Shown here piece by piece: positions 24,429 to 32,887 of a DNA stretch of 64,000 bases (position 1 is the first letter of the stretch; each line of letters opens with the position of its first letter). This DNA comes from Alphaproteobacteria bacterium. Its GTDB lineage: Bacteria > Pseudomonadota > Alphaproteobacteria > SHVP01. The stretch covers positions 558,001 through 622,000 of the forward strand of contig JAVJOO010000005.1 in the NCBI GenBank assembly GCA_040216735.1, written 5' to 3'. Position numbers and translations under genes: made by a program. Under the pieces are notes generated by a model that made no database searches, had not been told where the DNA came from, and saw only the letters and a program-made list of their open reading frames with translations.

Positions 24429-25343
24429 TTACTCGAAATCGTCCGCGTCGACCTTGAGGCTACGGCGCGCTCGGATCTTAGTCACACGAAACTCGCTGCC
24501 AGAGAAATTGACCTGACCGCGCACGTCGAGGTGGTCGAGCATCTTTTCGAGATTGCGGGAGAGCCGCGCCGAAGTGGAGTCGGTTTCGTACCAATATTCC
24601 CGGTGCCGGCCGCCGGTGAATACCGGGCGGTAGCGCTTGTAGCCGCCAAAGACCACGAGAAACTCCTCGACATCCAACATTTCGTCGGCGTCGAACCCCC
24701 GGAATACCAGCGTGTAGGCGCCGCCCAACCCCTCGCTGCCCCGCGCGGCCTGACCATCGTCGTCGCCCTCGACGAGATCGGCCAACTTGATCGACAACGC
24801 GTCCCCGACATCCTCGGCCAGTACCTTGGCGTACCGGCCAACCGTTTCCAGGATGCAATCGCGCGGGCAATCCACCGGGGCATTCCACGCCCGTGGACTG
24901 TCGACCTCGAAGTTGCCGAGGCGTTTGCCTGTTTTGACGTTGAGCAAACGACCGGTCACACGGGCATGGACGCGCGTCGTGTAGCGCAACTCTTCGACGC
25001 TGGCGAAGATCGTGAAAATGACAGCGACGTCAATCGGCGGCCGGGTGACACTGCGGGCGACATCGATCAATTCGGCGTCGGTGCGGCGCACGCGGTCCTG
25101 GGCAAAATTGCCAAGGCTCGCCGCGGTTTCATCGTAGACATCGAAGCCGGCGATATTGAGCTCTTCAATCAGCGCGTCTTGCACTCGCTGAAAAATGCGG
25201 CTGAAGCGCGGCACGCTGTCTTCGTCGGCATCCTCGCCCACCACGATGATATTGATTTGGTCTTGCGCCAGCGCACCGGACGGAAACATTGTTACCGGCC
25301 CAACTAGGGCGAACAAAAAAAGAGAAACAAGCGCCGCTTTCAT
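24429..25343 (-). CDS. Exported protein of unknown function
   Basis: 304 residues from the ATG at 25343 (the frame is open to 25394 but that portion lacks a signal-like start). Signal peptide about residues 1-26 (GALA-Q). The mature protein has alternating strands and helices (INIIVVGEDADEDSVP, then IDVAVIFTIFASVEEL), and a Cys pair (CPRDC, near residue 160). The N-terminal part resembles the small alpha/beta domain of CsgG/TolB-type periplasmic proteins, but this is not firm. It is the first gene of the tightly coupled run and has a promoter candidate 85-115 bases upstream. Confidence 0.6.
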   Translation of the reverse strand: MKAALVSLFLFALVGPVTMFPSGALAQDQINIIVVGEDADEDSVPRFSRIFQRVQDALIEELNIAGFDVYDETAASLGNFAQDRVRRTDAELIDVARSVTRPPIDVAVIFTIFASVEELRYTTRVHARVTGRLLNVKTGKRLGNFEVDSPRAWNAPVDCPRDCILETVGRYAKVLAEDVGDALSIKLADLVEGDDDGQAARGSEGLGGAYTLVFRGFDADEMLDVEEFLVVFGGYKRYRPVFTGGRHREYWYETDSTSARLSRNLEKMLDHLDVRGQVNFSGSEFRVTKIRARRSLKVDADDFE

Positions 25344-25428
25344 GGGAGTTCCCTTCGCTGCCGCGTGATACCGCCGACTCCATCCCCTAGGCATGGATCA
25401 GGGCGGTTTTAGCTTCGCCCATGGAACC

Positions 25429-25458
25429 ATGATACGCGAGGCCTTTGCCCAGCACCAA
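25429..25458 (-). promoter_or_regulatory. Candidate internal promoter of the envelope operon
   Basis: Minus-strand TTGGTG (25453-25458), 18-base spacer, TATCAT (25429-25434). It lies between the first caspase gene and the coupled run that begins at 25343, so the run could be transcribed apart from the caspase gene. Confidence 0.45.
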
Positions 25459-25481
25459 CCGGCGATTGCAATCCCCGCCCG

Positions 25482-27710
25482 TTAGTCGCCCCCTTGGGCC
25501 ACAACCTGGGACATTGTCCCCACAATGCTGGCGCGCTGGTCGCGGTTGAAACGGCGGCGGGCCTGAAAGGTCATTTCGTCGTCGAGGTAGGCCTTCACCT
25601 CGGACAACGTCACATTGCCGTCGCCGTTGCCCCAGTCGGTTCCGTCGGCGACACCGCCCAGCGCCGCGAGCAAATGCCGCGTAAACAAGCCCTGTTTGAC
25701 GTCGTGGTCCCAACTCGCCACTTGGTCCCCGGACGCAGCGGTGATCATGACAAAGCGCTCACCAGCAGTTTCGGCGAGAGGAGTCGAAATTCCGATCCCC
25801 GACGTTGCCCGCAGCAACACGCCGCCAGCCGAATTCCCCGAGAAGCATGCATCGATAAATATCTGCATGGAGCGCGCCGGCAGCTTGGCCAGATTGCGTT
25901 GCAAGACGTCGAGGGGGTAGCCGGTCACTTCCGCTAGATTGGGATCGCCGTCAACCGGGAGCAGGTACCCCCGTTTGTCGTTAAGCCCCGGCACGCCGTG
26001 GCCGGAGTAAAATACGGTCACGTCGGAACGCCCGGCGCGAATCCAATTGGCAAGCTGCGCCCGCGGATTTCTATCGTTGCCAAACACGCGGTTCAAATCT
26101 GCCAAGGTCGCATCGCGCAGATCGATAACATTGCCGTCGCGGTAGCCCAGCACGTCCATCACGTAGCGCTTCATGGCGTCGGCATCATTATGCGCGTACG
26201 ACACTTCCGGTACGTCACGGCTATAGGTGCGGTTGCCGATGATGACCGCCACAGCATCGCGGTTTTCCGCCACGGTAGCGGTTGGGGGTGGTGCGGCCTG
26301 CGTGGGCCCGGCCCGATCCAGCGCCGCCATTGCCTTGGCACTCCCAACCGGTGCGACGAGCGGGCCGAACACGTAGCCTAGCCGTTGACCGTTGCGTGAG
26401 ATCAGATACCAGTCGGAATCGCGGACTTTGCCGAGCGCGGTGACTTGGTCCCCAAGAGGAAGCGTCCGGAGTCGTTGCGACGACACCGACGCATCTGCCC
26501 GAACATTCGCGTTGGCTATAACGACGAAGGCCCCATTGAGCGGGTCGAGCGCCGGGTCTTCGCGCGTCGCATGGGCATTTGCGCGACCTTGGGCGATTTC
26601 CTGACGGACGTGCTGAGAAAACTCAGAGTCTGCCCCCAGGGCAATTGCATGGGCAAGAGTGGGATCAGCCTCATCGAAACGGCCAAGGCGGGCAAGCATC
26701 AGGGCTGCGCGGACGGCCGGTTCCGGATCGCCAGGCGAAATGCTCATCATCCGAGTGGCTGCGTTCAACGCCTTCTCGTTTTCGCCGATTTCCATTGCAG
26801 AGGCCACGAGGACCGAAAGGATCAATAGGTCGTCCGGCCAATGCCGTAGTCCTTCCTCGGCAGCGAGAACCGCCTCGGGCTTGAGGCCCAACGCGTGGAG
26901 CGCAACGCCAAAATGACCGGTTGCTGCGCGTCGAGAAAAATCGTCCAGATGATGGTCCTGCGCTGCGTTGCGGCAATACGTCGCCGCGGCAGCGGGATCT
27001 TTCTCCTCTCCCGTTGCTGCGTCGATACATGCTTTGTATTGGCGTTTCGAGTCGAGGGTCGGCGTCGTCGTGCCTAGGGCGAGCCGAGCGCGCTTTCCCG
27101 CTACGGATGCACGCTGATCCTCAAGCACGGACCTATAGATTTCGGGTTCGATGTTGCGTGTGAGCGCAGAATCGAGAGCCTTGTCGGCCTCGTCAAGCCG
27201 CCCTAGCGCTTCGAGCGATTCGGCCTCCAAAATATATGGTACGCCGCTATCGGGCTGGGCTCTGCGCCAACGCTGTGCCATAGCGATCGACTCTTCATAA
27301 TCGCCAAGGTCGCGGAACGCGAGGGTAAGCGCCTTAAGGTAGATGAGATTGTCCGGATCCTCTACCAGCCCCTCTTCTGCAGCAGCGACGGCGTCCTCCA
27401 TGCGCCCCGCTCGTACAAGGGTTGCTACGAAAGCGCCGAACGCCGCACGTCGCTGACCTGGCTCTAGGTTTCTGTCACGCCCCGGCCCTCGGCATGCATC
27501 AAGGATTGCCTCGAGGCTCGCGTTGCTATCTCGCACTGTCGCTACGCAGGCATCGAAGCTCTTTTGAGCACTTTCAGACGGAGTCGATCCAACGGGTTGA
27601 GCGACGACCAGCGCCGGCCAACCGACCAGGATTACCGACAGCACTATTGCCGAGACGGATCGCCCACCGCGCGACCTCGCCAACCGTGGAGACAAGCCTA
27701 CCAACTTCAC
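25482..27710 (-). CDS. Secreted caspase-family (C14) protease with TPR and SH3-like regions
   Basis: 742 residues, GTG start at 27710. Signal peptide to about residue 38 (VVA-Q). TPR-type helical repeats follow at about 85-200 and 255-370 (for example LEALGRLDEADKALDSAL, LARLGRFDEADPTLAHA). One SH3-like module lies at about 393-450 and the caspase domain at about 482-690, with catalytic H571 (YSGHG) and C622 (DACFSG). An EF-hand-like DGNVTLSEVKAYLDDE follows. TPRs suggest protein partners. Its caspase and last SH3 regions are nearly identical to those of the 9844-12078 product. It is the promoter-proximal gene of the set, followed by a 138-base gap. Confidence 0.88.
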   Translation of the reverse strand: MKLVGLSPRLARSRGGRSVSAIVLSVILVGWPALVVAQPVGSTPSESAQKSFDACVATVRDSNASLEAILDACRGPGRDRNLEPGQRRAAFGAFVATLVRAGRMEDAVAAAEEGLVEDPDNLIYLKALTLAFRDLGDYEESIAMAQRWRRAQPDSGVPYILEAESLEALGRLDEADKALDSALTRNIEPEIYRSVLEDQRASVAGKRARLALGTTTPTLDSKRQYKACIDAATGEEKDPAAAATYCRNAAQDHHLDDFSRRAATGHFGVALHALGLKPEAVLAAEEGLRHWPDDLLILSVLVASAMEIGENEKALNAATRMMSISPGDPEPAVRAALMLARLGRFDEADPTLAHAIALGADSEFSQHVRQEIAQGRANAHATREDPALDPLNGAFVVIANANVRADASVSSQRLRTLPLGDQVTALGKVRDSDWYLISRNGQRLGYVFGPLVAPVGSAKAMAALDRAGPTQAAPPPTATVAENRDAVAVIIGNRTYSRDVPEVSYAHNDADAMKRYVMDVLGYRDGNVIDLRDATLADLNRVFGNDRNPRAQLANWIRAGRSDVTVFYSGHGVPGLNDKRGYLLPVDGDPNLAEVTGYPLDVLQRNLAKLPARSMQIFIDACFSGNSAGGVLLRATSGIGISTPLAETAGERFVMITAASGDQVASWDHDVKQGLFTRHLLAALGGVADGTDWGNGDGNVTLSEVKAYLDDEMTFQARRRFNRDQRASIVGTMSQVVAQGGD

Positions 27711-27753
27711 GGAGGAATTCTCCTAAGGTGTTCCGGCAAACTAAGTAAAAAAA

Positions 27754-27782
27754 ATTCTAGCCATAATCTGTTGACGGTCCAA
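27754..27782 (-). promoter_or_regulatory. Promoter of the caspase-led operon
   Basis: Minus-strand TTGGAC (27777-27782), 17-base spacer, TAGAAT (27754-27759): four of six and five of six consensus matches with ideal spacing. Transcription would start about 37 bases before the GTG of the TPR-caspase gene. Confidence 0.65.
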
Positions 27783-27815
27783 CAAATGCTGGCTGACCCA
27801 TCCATAGCCCCCATT

Positions 27816-27879
27816 GCGCCGCCCCCAACCGGCGCGTCAAAGGCCCCCCGGGCCTGGGGCGGACCGACGGGTCCGCCCC
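27816..27879. repeat. Triple-hairpin, REP-like palindromic element
   Basis: Three perfect inverted repeats lie side by side. The first is GCGCCG/CGGCGC (27816-27835, 8-base loop). The second is AGGCCC/GGGCCT (27841-27855, 3-base loop). The third is GGGGCGGACC/GGTCCGCCCC (27856-27879, 4-base loop). There is no T tract, so it is not a simple terminator. The third hairpin resembles the short GC-rich palindromes found many times between genes in some genomes. Confidence 0.65.
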
Positions 27880-27994
27880 TACGCCGGGTCGAACAGGCCG
27901 AAACCGACCCCGAGGCCCGCCCCTTTTCGATTTGGGGGTCGATCAACCCGCCCGCCCGCCCGCTATCGCGTTACCTCTCCAAACGATGAATCAA

Positions 27995-28023
27995 TTGCGA
28001 ATAGTTCTCAGTCGCAATATAAT
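27995..28023 (+). promoter_or_regulatory. Strong sigma-70-type promoter, likely leaderless transcript
   Basis: TTGCGA (27995-28000), exact 17-base spacer, TATAAT (28018-28023). The ATG of the next gene is at 28030, just six bases past the -10 box. Transcription should start at or next to the start codon, leaving no room for a ribosome-binding site. Confidence 0.75.
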
Positions 28024-28029
28024 CTGCCT

Positions 28030-28536
28030 ATGAAAGCCGAGGGACAAAACTTGCCCGCCAATTCCTGCCAAAACTGCCTCAGCGTGGCGGAACGGCACCT
28101 CCTTTGTGCTTTCCGGTGGTGGCTGGTGGGCTCCGCCCAGTTCGATCGGACCGCCAACGACCGGGCAAGGAAGGAACTCGAGCCCCTTGTAGGGACCGCC
28201 CAAGCCCACCTTATCCTCGCTCACTTCGACATCATGATACGCGCGATAGCGCGGTGTCCGCGCCGCACTCTTCGCTATCATCCACCGTGGTGTTCCGCTG
28301 TGTGCCGGGACGAATTATTGCTTCTCGCGCTGACGGCGACCCATCAACGGGGCGACGCGATCATGGGGGCGGCCCTCGCCGAAGCGGTCTCGGGCGAGGG
28401 CGGCACCGCGAAAGTATGCCTCGCCGCCGACGACCTCGCCCAATCGGTCTTGGCTGCTGGTGTCGTGCTGACCCTCGCGGGAGCGGCCAATTCAGCAATT
28501 GCTTTAGGCGCTCTCGGCCTCACTAGGCTTCACTAA
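28030..28536 (+). CDS. Cysteine-containing small protein, function unknown
   Basis: 168 residues from the ATG at 28030. Cys pairs occur at SCQNC (near residue 13) and later as separated cysteines (ARCPRRTLRYHPPWCSAVC, near 85-100), which could bind a metal. A C-terminal helical, Ala-rich segment lacks clear TM character. No known domain was recognised. It stands alone, with a near-consensus promoter abutting its start codon and a strong terminator right after the stop, so it is a monocistronic, well-expressed unit. Confidence 0.6.
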   Translation: MKAEGQNLPANSCQNCLSVAERHLLCAFRWWLVGSAQFDRTANDRARKELEPLVGTAQAHLILAHFDIMIRAIARCPRRTLRYHPPWCSAVCRDELLLLALTATHQRGDAIMGAALAEAVSGEGGTAKVCLAADDLAQSVLAAGVVLTLAGAANSAIALGALGLTRLH

Positions 28537-28540
28537 CAAA

Positions 28541-28569
28541 AAAAGGGGGCCGCAAAGCAGCCCCCTTTT
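28541..28569. terminator. Strong bidirectional rho-independent terminator
   Basis: A perfect 10-bp stem (AAAAGGGGGC at 28541-28550 and GCCCCCTTTT at 28560-28569) with a 9-base loop. The A tract on one side and T tract on the other serve both directions, ending the plus-strand small gene and the minus-strand binding-protein gene that stops at 28590. Confidence 0.9.
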
Positions 28570-28589
28570 CGCCTTAGGTAACGGGTCGA

Positions 28590-30104
28590 CTAGTCGGTCA
28601 ACTCGATATCGGCCCACGACGGGACGCGGTTGACGAGGCGGTAGCCCTTTACCTTGGGCGACAGACCGTCGATCGCCGGGCGCTCATGACTGAACACCAC
28701 GGCGGCATTGTCGTGATAGAACTGCGCGACCTTACGCAACAGGGGTTCGCGCTTTGCCGGGTCCATCTCGGCATCCATTGCCTTGATCGTCGGCATGATT
28801 TCCTCGAAGCAAGTGTGCTTGGCGAAGAAGTTGCAGGAATGCGTGCCCATGACGCGCGATAGATCGGCCATCGGGTGCGCCTCGTACATCATGGTGAAGC
28901 CGTCGCCTTCCCAGGGCTTCTGGGCCAGAACCTTTTGCACGAAGATGGGGATCGAAAGGTTCACCAGTTCGACATTGACGCCGACTTTCTTGAAGTCCTG
29001 GGCCATCGCTTGGAAGGTGTCGCCGAACTCGCCGCTCGACGTAACCAACTCGACCTTCATGTCGAACCCGTTCGGATAGCCCGCTTCGGCCAACAGCTTT
29101 TTGGCTTTTTCAGGATCGTACGGATACGGCTTGATGTCTTCGAAGTAGCCCGTCGCCGTTGAATCCGACGGCTGTCCGTTAGTGCGCGTGATCCCGCCCA
29201 TGACCTCTCTAACAAAGGTCTCTTTGTCGTAGGCGTAATTTAGAGCCTGGCGGACACGGACATCCGAAACCGGGCTTTCTTTCTTCTGATGCAACAGGAT
29301 CAAGTTCAACGTGTCATGCCGCTTGGACAGAACGATTTTGTTGCCAGCATTATCCAATAGCGCAATCGCGCTATTGTCGAGAGCCCAAGCAATGTCGATT
29401 TGGCCCGAATTTATCGCCTGAATCCGCGTCGCGATTTCAGGAATAATCGCTATATCGACGTTCTTCATCTTGGGTTTGCGCCAAGCATTTTCGTACGCCG
29501 TCATAAGGATACGATCGGCCTTCCACTCGACGATCTTGTAGCTGCCCGCACCAACCGGCGCCTTGGAAAAGCCCTCGGCTCCAAGGTCCGCCCACGCCTT
29601 GGGTTCGTGCACGCGCATGATGTGCAGACGCTTTGGGAACAAGGGGTCGGGTACCTTAGTCGTCACTTCAACCGTGTGGTCGTCGATTTTTCTCGCGCTG
29701 GCCATCGTGTTGAGTTGACGGCTGGCCTGCTGCTTTGAAACGACCTCATCGCTCAAAATGGCTTCTACGTTTGCGATCATCGCGTCGGCGTTCCACGCCA
29801 TGCCGTTGTGAAACGTTACGCCCTGACGCAACTTAACCACCCAAGTCGTTGGGCTGGTCAACGTCCATTCGGTAGCAAGCACGGGGTTGACCGACTTGTC
29901 GTTATCAACAAAAGTCAGCCCATCGAAAATCGCGTAAAGCTGGTAGGCACCGTTGGCTCCGAACGTGCCATAGGGCATCCCGCCTTGCGCTGGATTGTCG
30001 TAGTGGGCGACGCGCAGAGTGTCGCTCGCCGCTTGGGCGATGGTCGCCGTTCCCAACATCGAGAACGCAGCAATACCGCCCAAGACCAATGTCTTGAATT
30101 TCAT
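28590..30104 (-). CDS. ABC transporter substrate-binding protein, peptide/oligopeptide type (SBP_bac_5)
   Basis: 504 residues with a signal peptide (to AQA, about residue 25). The family hallmarks are present: an N-terminal LRVAHYDNPAQGG, a central LRQGVTFHNG (the signature FHDG-like loop of this family), PVSDVRVRQALNYAYDKE in the middle and a typical C-terminal lobe (AQFYHDNAAVVFSHERP). It binds peptides, or in relatives glutathione, nickel or opines, in the periplasm. No permease or ATPase genes lie nearby, so its transporter must be encoded elsewhere. It is monocistronic, ended by the terminator at 28541-28569. Substrate unknown. Confidence 0.88.
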   Translation of the reverse strand: MKFKTLVLGGIAAFSMLGTATIAQAASDTLRVAHYDNPAQGGMPYGTFGANGAYQLYAIFDGLTFVDNDKSVNPVLATEWTLTSPTTWVVKLRQGVTFHNGMAWNADAMIANVEAILSDEVVSKQQASRQLNTMASARKIDDHTVEVTTKVPDPLFPKRLHIMRVHEPKAWADLGAEGFSKAPVGAGSYKIVEWKADRILMTAYENAWRKPKMKNVDIAIIPEIATRIQAINSGQIDIAWALDNSAIALLDNAGNKIVLSKRHDTLNLILLHQKKESPVSDVRVRQALNYAYDKETFVREVMGGITRTNGQPSDSTATGYFEDIKPYPYDPEKAKKLLAEAGYPNGFDMKVELVTSSGEFGDTFQAMAQDFKKVGVNVELVNLSIPIFVQKVLAQKPWEGDGFTMMYEAHPMADLSRVMGTHSCNFFAKHTCFEEIMPTIKAMDAEMDPAKREPLLRKVAQFYHDNAAVVFSHERPAIDGLSPKVKGYRLVNRVPSWADIELTD

Positions 30105-30451
30105 GGATACTCTCCCAGTAGCCTTTTGTTTCGTCCGGGTTGACTATACAGGAGGAAATGCCCCAATCCCATACGCCGCCGCCAGGAACCGGTATGCTGG
30201 CGTTCGAACTGCAATTCGGGTTGCAAGGAGAGCCGATGTTCCACCGCCGCAAAGTCGGCAAGGCATCATCGCACTTTCCGCTTGGCAGCCTAGCGACGCG
30301 GCCCCTCCCTAGGTGGATTTCCACTGGGGCAGCCGCTGGGCAGCTCGATTGCGCTGCCTTTTCACGGCGGAACAAACTCGAGACGACCTGTAGGGCACCG
30401 GTAACAGAAGGCCGCACCGTGCCATTCCCGACGCGGTCGCAAGCAACCTAA
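30105..30451. other. Divergent intergenic region, no gene seen
   Basis: A 347-base gap between the leftward binding-protein gene and rightward glpK. An open plus-strand frame (30140-30451) ends exactly before the glpK ATG but has low-complexity Pro/Arg sequence and no recognisable start signal, so I do not call it. Only the possible -10 at 30143-30148 was noted. Confidence 0.6.
30143..30148 (-). promoter_or_regulatory. Possible -10 element for the binding-protein gene
   Basis: Minus-strand TATAGT about 40 bases before the ATG at 30104. No good -35 hexamer is seen at the proper spacing, so it would need an activator or is fortuitous. Confidence 0.3.
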
Positions 30452-31930
30452 ATGACCGCATCCGACCTCCTGCTAGCAATCGACCAGGGCACCAGCAGTA
30501 CCCGTGCGATTGTCTTCGACCGAGACGGTCGGGTCGTCGCGTCGGTACAACGGCCGCTCGATCAGCACTATCCGCGCGACGGCTGGGTTGAACACGACGC
30601 CGAGGAAATCTGGTCAGCCACCGTCGCGGTGTGCCGGGAGGCCGTCAAAGATGTCGGTGCGCCCCGTATCGCCGCAGCGGGAATTACCAACCAGCGCGAA
30701 ACCTGCCTGCTGTGGGACCGAAGAACGGGACAGCCGATCCACCGCGCTATCGTGTGGCAGGACCGTCGCGGTGCGGCGATGTGCACGGCTCTCGAAGCGG
30801 CCGGACACGGTCCTGCAATTCGCGGGGCCACCGGCCTTATCCTGGACTCCTACTTCTCCGCTACGAAGCTTGCGTGGCTCCTCGATAACGTGCCGGGCGC
30901 CCGCGACCGAGCCGAACGCGGCGACCTCGCGTTCGGCACAATCGATACCTATTTGCTATGGCGCTTGACCGGCGGACACCGCCACGCCACCGACGCGACC
31001 AATGCTTCGCGCACGCTGCTGTTCGATATCCACACCCAAACCTGGAGTGAGGATCTGTGCACGTTGTTTGGCGTTCCCCTTTCCGTCCTCCCGACGGTCT
31101 GCGACAGCGCGGACGACTACGGGGTCGTCGGGACAAACGTTTTGGGTTTCGACCTGCCCATCGGCGGTGTCGCGGGCGATCAACAGGCCGCCTTGATCGG
31201 CCAGGGCTGCGTCGAGCCGGGCATGGCCAAGGCCACCTACGGGACGGGGTGTTTCGTCCTCACCAACGACGGGCCGAAGGCGCCGCAAAACGACGGCGCC
31301 ATGCTGACCACCGTCGCCTACCGGGTGGACGGACACGTCACCTTTGCCACCGAGGGCAGTGCGTTCAACGCCGGTACCGCGGTGGCATGGCTGCGCGACA
31401 ACCTGGGCATCGTCGGGTCGAGCGCGGACTCCGAACCCCTCGCGCGGGGATTGGCCGACAACGGTGGGGTCTACTTTGTCCCCGCCTTCACCGGCCTAGG
31501 CGCCCCCTATTGGGAACCCGAAGCGCGCGGCGCCATAATCGGCTTGACCCGCGATACCACCCGCGCCCACCTCGCCCGTGCAGCGCTCGAAGCGGCGGCA
31601 TACCAGACGCACGATTTGCTCGCCCAATCCGATCGCCGGCCAAGCACGCTGCGAATCGATGGCGGGATGGCAGAGAACAACTGGTTCGGGCAATTCCTGG
31701 CGGACCTTCTTGGCATCGCCGTCGAACGTCCGGCGGTCACCGAAACGACCGCCTGGGGTGCCGCGGTTTTGGCGGGCGTTGGCGCGGGGATTTTCCCCTC
31801 GCTCGACCATGTGGCCGGCAATTGGCGAGCCGCGCATGCATTTACGCCGCAAATCGACAATTCCGAACGAGCCAGGCGCCTAGCCGGATGGCGCCGCGCC
31901 GTGGCCCAAGTCCGGGCTGGTTACGCCTGA
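30452..31930 (+). CDS. glpK: Glycerol kinase
   Basis: 492 residues, full length for the FGGY kinase GlpK. It has the N-terminal phosphate-loop motif AIDQGTSSTRAIVFD, the glycerol-contact region GITNQRETCLLWDRRTG...WQDRR, ATDATNASRTLLFD in the N-domain, and the C-domain signature region including LRIDGGMAENNWFGQFLADL. It converts glycerol and ATP to glycerol 3-phosphate in the cytoplasm. No glpF, glpD or glpR is adjacent, so it is not in the usual glp operon. Converges with the deacetylase gene 17 bases later. Confidence 0.95.
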   Translation: MTASDLLLAIDQGTSSTRAIVFDRDGRVVASVQRPLDQHYPRDGWVEHDAEEIWSATVAVCREAVKDVGAPRIAAAGITNQRETCLLWDRRTGQPIHRAIVWQDRRGAAMCTALEAAGHGPAIRGATGLILDSYFSATKLAWLLDNVPGARDRAERGDLAFGTIDTYLLWRLTGGHRHATDATNASRTLLFDIHTQTWSEDLCTLFGVPLSVLPTVCDSADDYGVVGTNVLGFDLPIGGVAGDQQAALIGQGCVEPGMAKATYGTGCFVLTNDGPKAPQNDGAMLTTVAYRVDGHVTFATEGSAFNAGTAVAWLRDNLGIVGSSADSEPLARGLADNGGVYFVPAFTGLGAPYWEPEARGAIIGLTRDTTRAHLARAALEAAAYQTHDLLAQSDRRPSTLRIDGGMAENNWFGQFLADLLGIAVERPAVTETTAWGAAVLAGVGAGIFPSLDHVAGNWRAAHAFTPQIDNSERARRLAGWRRAVAQVRAGYA

Positions 31931-31947
31931 CGGGTCGTCGTTCTTTG

Positions 31948-32868
31948 CTATGCCGCCGGGTGCGTCGCAATCCAATGGTGGGCGATGTCCTCGCGTCGGC
32001 AAATCCACACGTCGTCGTGCCGTTGCAAATGGTCCATGAAACGCATCAATCCGGCCATTCTGCCGGGATGACCAGCAAAGCGTGCATGGAGGCCGATGGA
32101 CATCATGCGCGGCGTCCGCGCACTCTCGCGGTAGTAAACATCGAAGGCATCCTTGAGGAAGACCTCGAAGTCGCTCGCCGTACCGAACCCAGGCGCCGCG
32201 GTGAACTTGGCGTCGTTGTTGGTGAACGTGTAGGGGATCACCAAGTGCGGTCGCCCGGACTCGGTAACCCAGTACGGCAAATCGTCGGCATAGGAATCGG
32301 AGTCGTATAGGAACCCACCCGCCTCGACGACCAGTCGTCGGGTATGTTCCGACGGCGAGTAGCGGCAGTACCAACCCAGCGGCCGGTTCCCCGTGGTTTT
32401 GGCGATCGCATCTACTGCGAGGCGAATGTGTTCCCGTTCCTCGTCCTCGCTCAACAGGTGGTGACTGATCCACCGCCACCCGTGACTACATACGTCGTGG
32501 CCGGCCTCGGCGATTGCGCGGGCGGCATCGGGGTGGCGAAGAAACGCAAGACCGCAGCCGAAGACCGTCATCGGCAATTGCCGCTCGGCGAACAGGTCCA
32601 TCAGACGCCAGAACCCGACGCGGCTGCCGTACTCGTAGAGCGATTCGGTGACGAAATCCCGTTTGCCCGGTCCGACCGACGCTACCGGAATTTCTCCGAT
32701 GTACGTCTCTGCGTGGGCGTCGCCGTCGAGGATCGAGTATTCTGAGCCTTCCTCGTAATTCAACACGAAATTGACGGCGAGACGGGCGCCACCGGGCCAT
32801 TGTGCGTTGGGCGGGTTGCGCCCGTAGCCAATCAAGTCGCGGGGGTAGTCGCGCCAGTTTTCGGTCAT
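31948..32868 (-). CDS. PuuE-type allantoinase / polysaccharide-deacetylase family protein
   Basis: 306 residues matching the NodB-like PuuE subgroup: start region WRDYPRDLIGYGRNPPNAQWPGGARLAVNFVLNYEEGSEYS (given in part as RDLIGYGRNPPN), YEYGSRVGFWRLMDLF, then a metal-binding SHGWRWISHH and the C-terminal SIGLHARFAGHPGR. PuuE enzymes are cofactor-independent allantoinases; close relatives are cytosine/imidase-like or chitooligosaccharide deacetylases, so the substrate is uncertain. Next to a DUF1330 gene, with no other purine-catabolism genes visible. Confidence 0.8.
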   Translation of the reverse strand: MTENWRDYPRDLIGYGRNPPNAQWPGGARLAVNFVLNYEEGSEYSILDGDAHAETYIGEIPVASVGPGKRDFVTESLYEYGSRVGFWRLMDLFAERQLPMTVFGCGLAFLRHPDAARAIAEAGHDVCSHGWRWISHHLLSEDEEREHIRLAVDAIAKTTGNRPLGWYCRYSPSEHTRRLVVEAGGFLYDSDSYADDLPYWVTESGRPHLVIPYTFTNNDAKFTAAPGFGTASDFEVFLKDAFDVYYRESARTPRMMSIGLHARFAGHPGRMAGLMRFMDHLQRHDDVWICRREDIAHHWIATHPAA

Positions 32869-32887
32869 CGGCCAGCCTCCGAGACCC

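Larger units (their letters stand above)
27711..28029. other. Intergenic region between the divergent caspase operon and small gene
   Basis: This 319-base gap contains the minus-strand promoter at 27754-27782, three consecutive hairpins at 27816-27879, a CCCG-repeat stretch near 27949-27965 and a plus-strand promoter at 27995-28023. The frames that cross it are compositionally odd (Pro/Arg-rich) and are not coding. Confidence 0.7.

Noticed and set aside
30140-30451. Plus-strand frame ending right before glpK
   Set aside because: Low-complexity, no ribosome-binding site or family; treated as non-coding.
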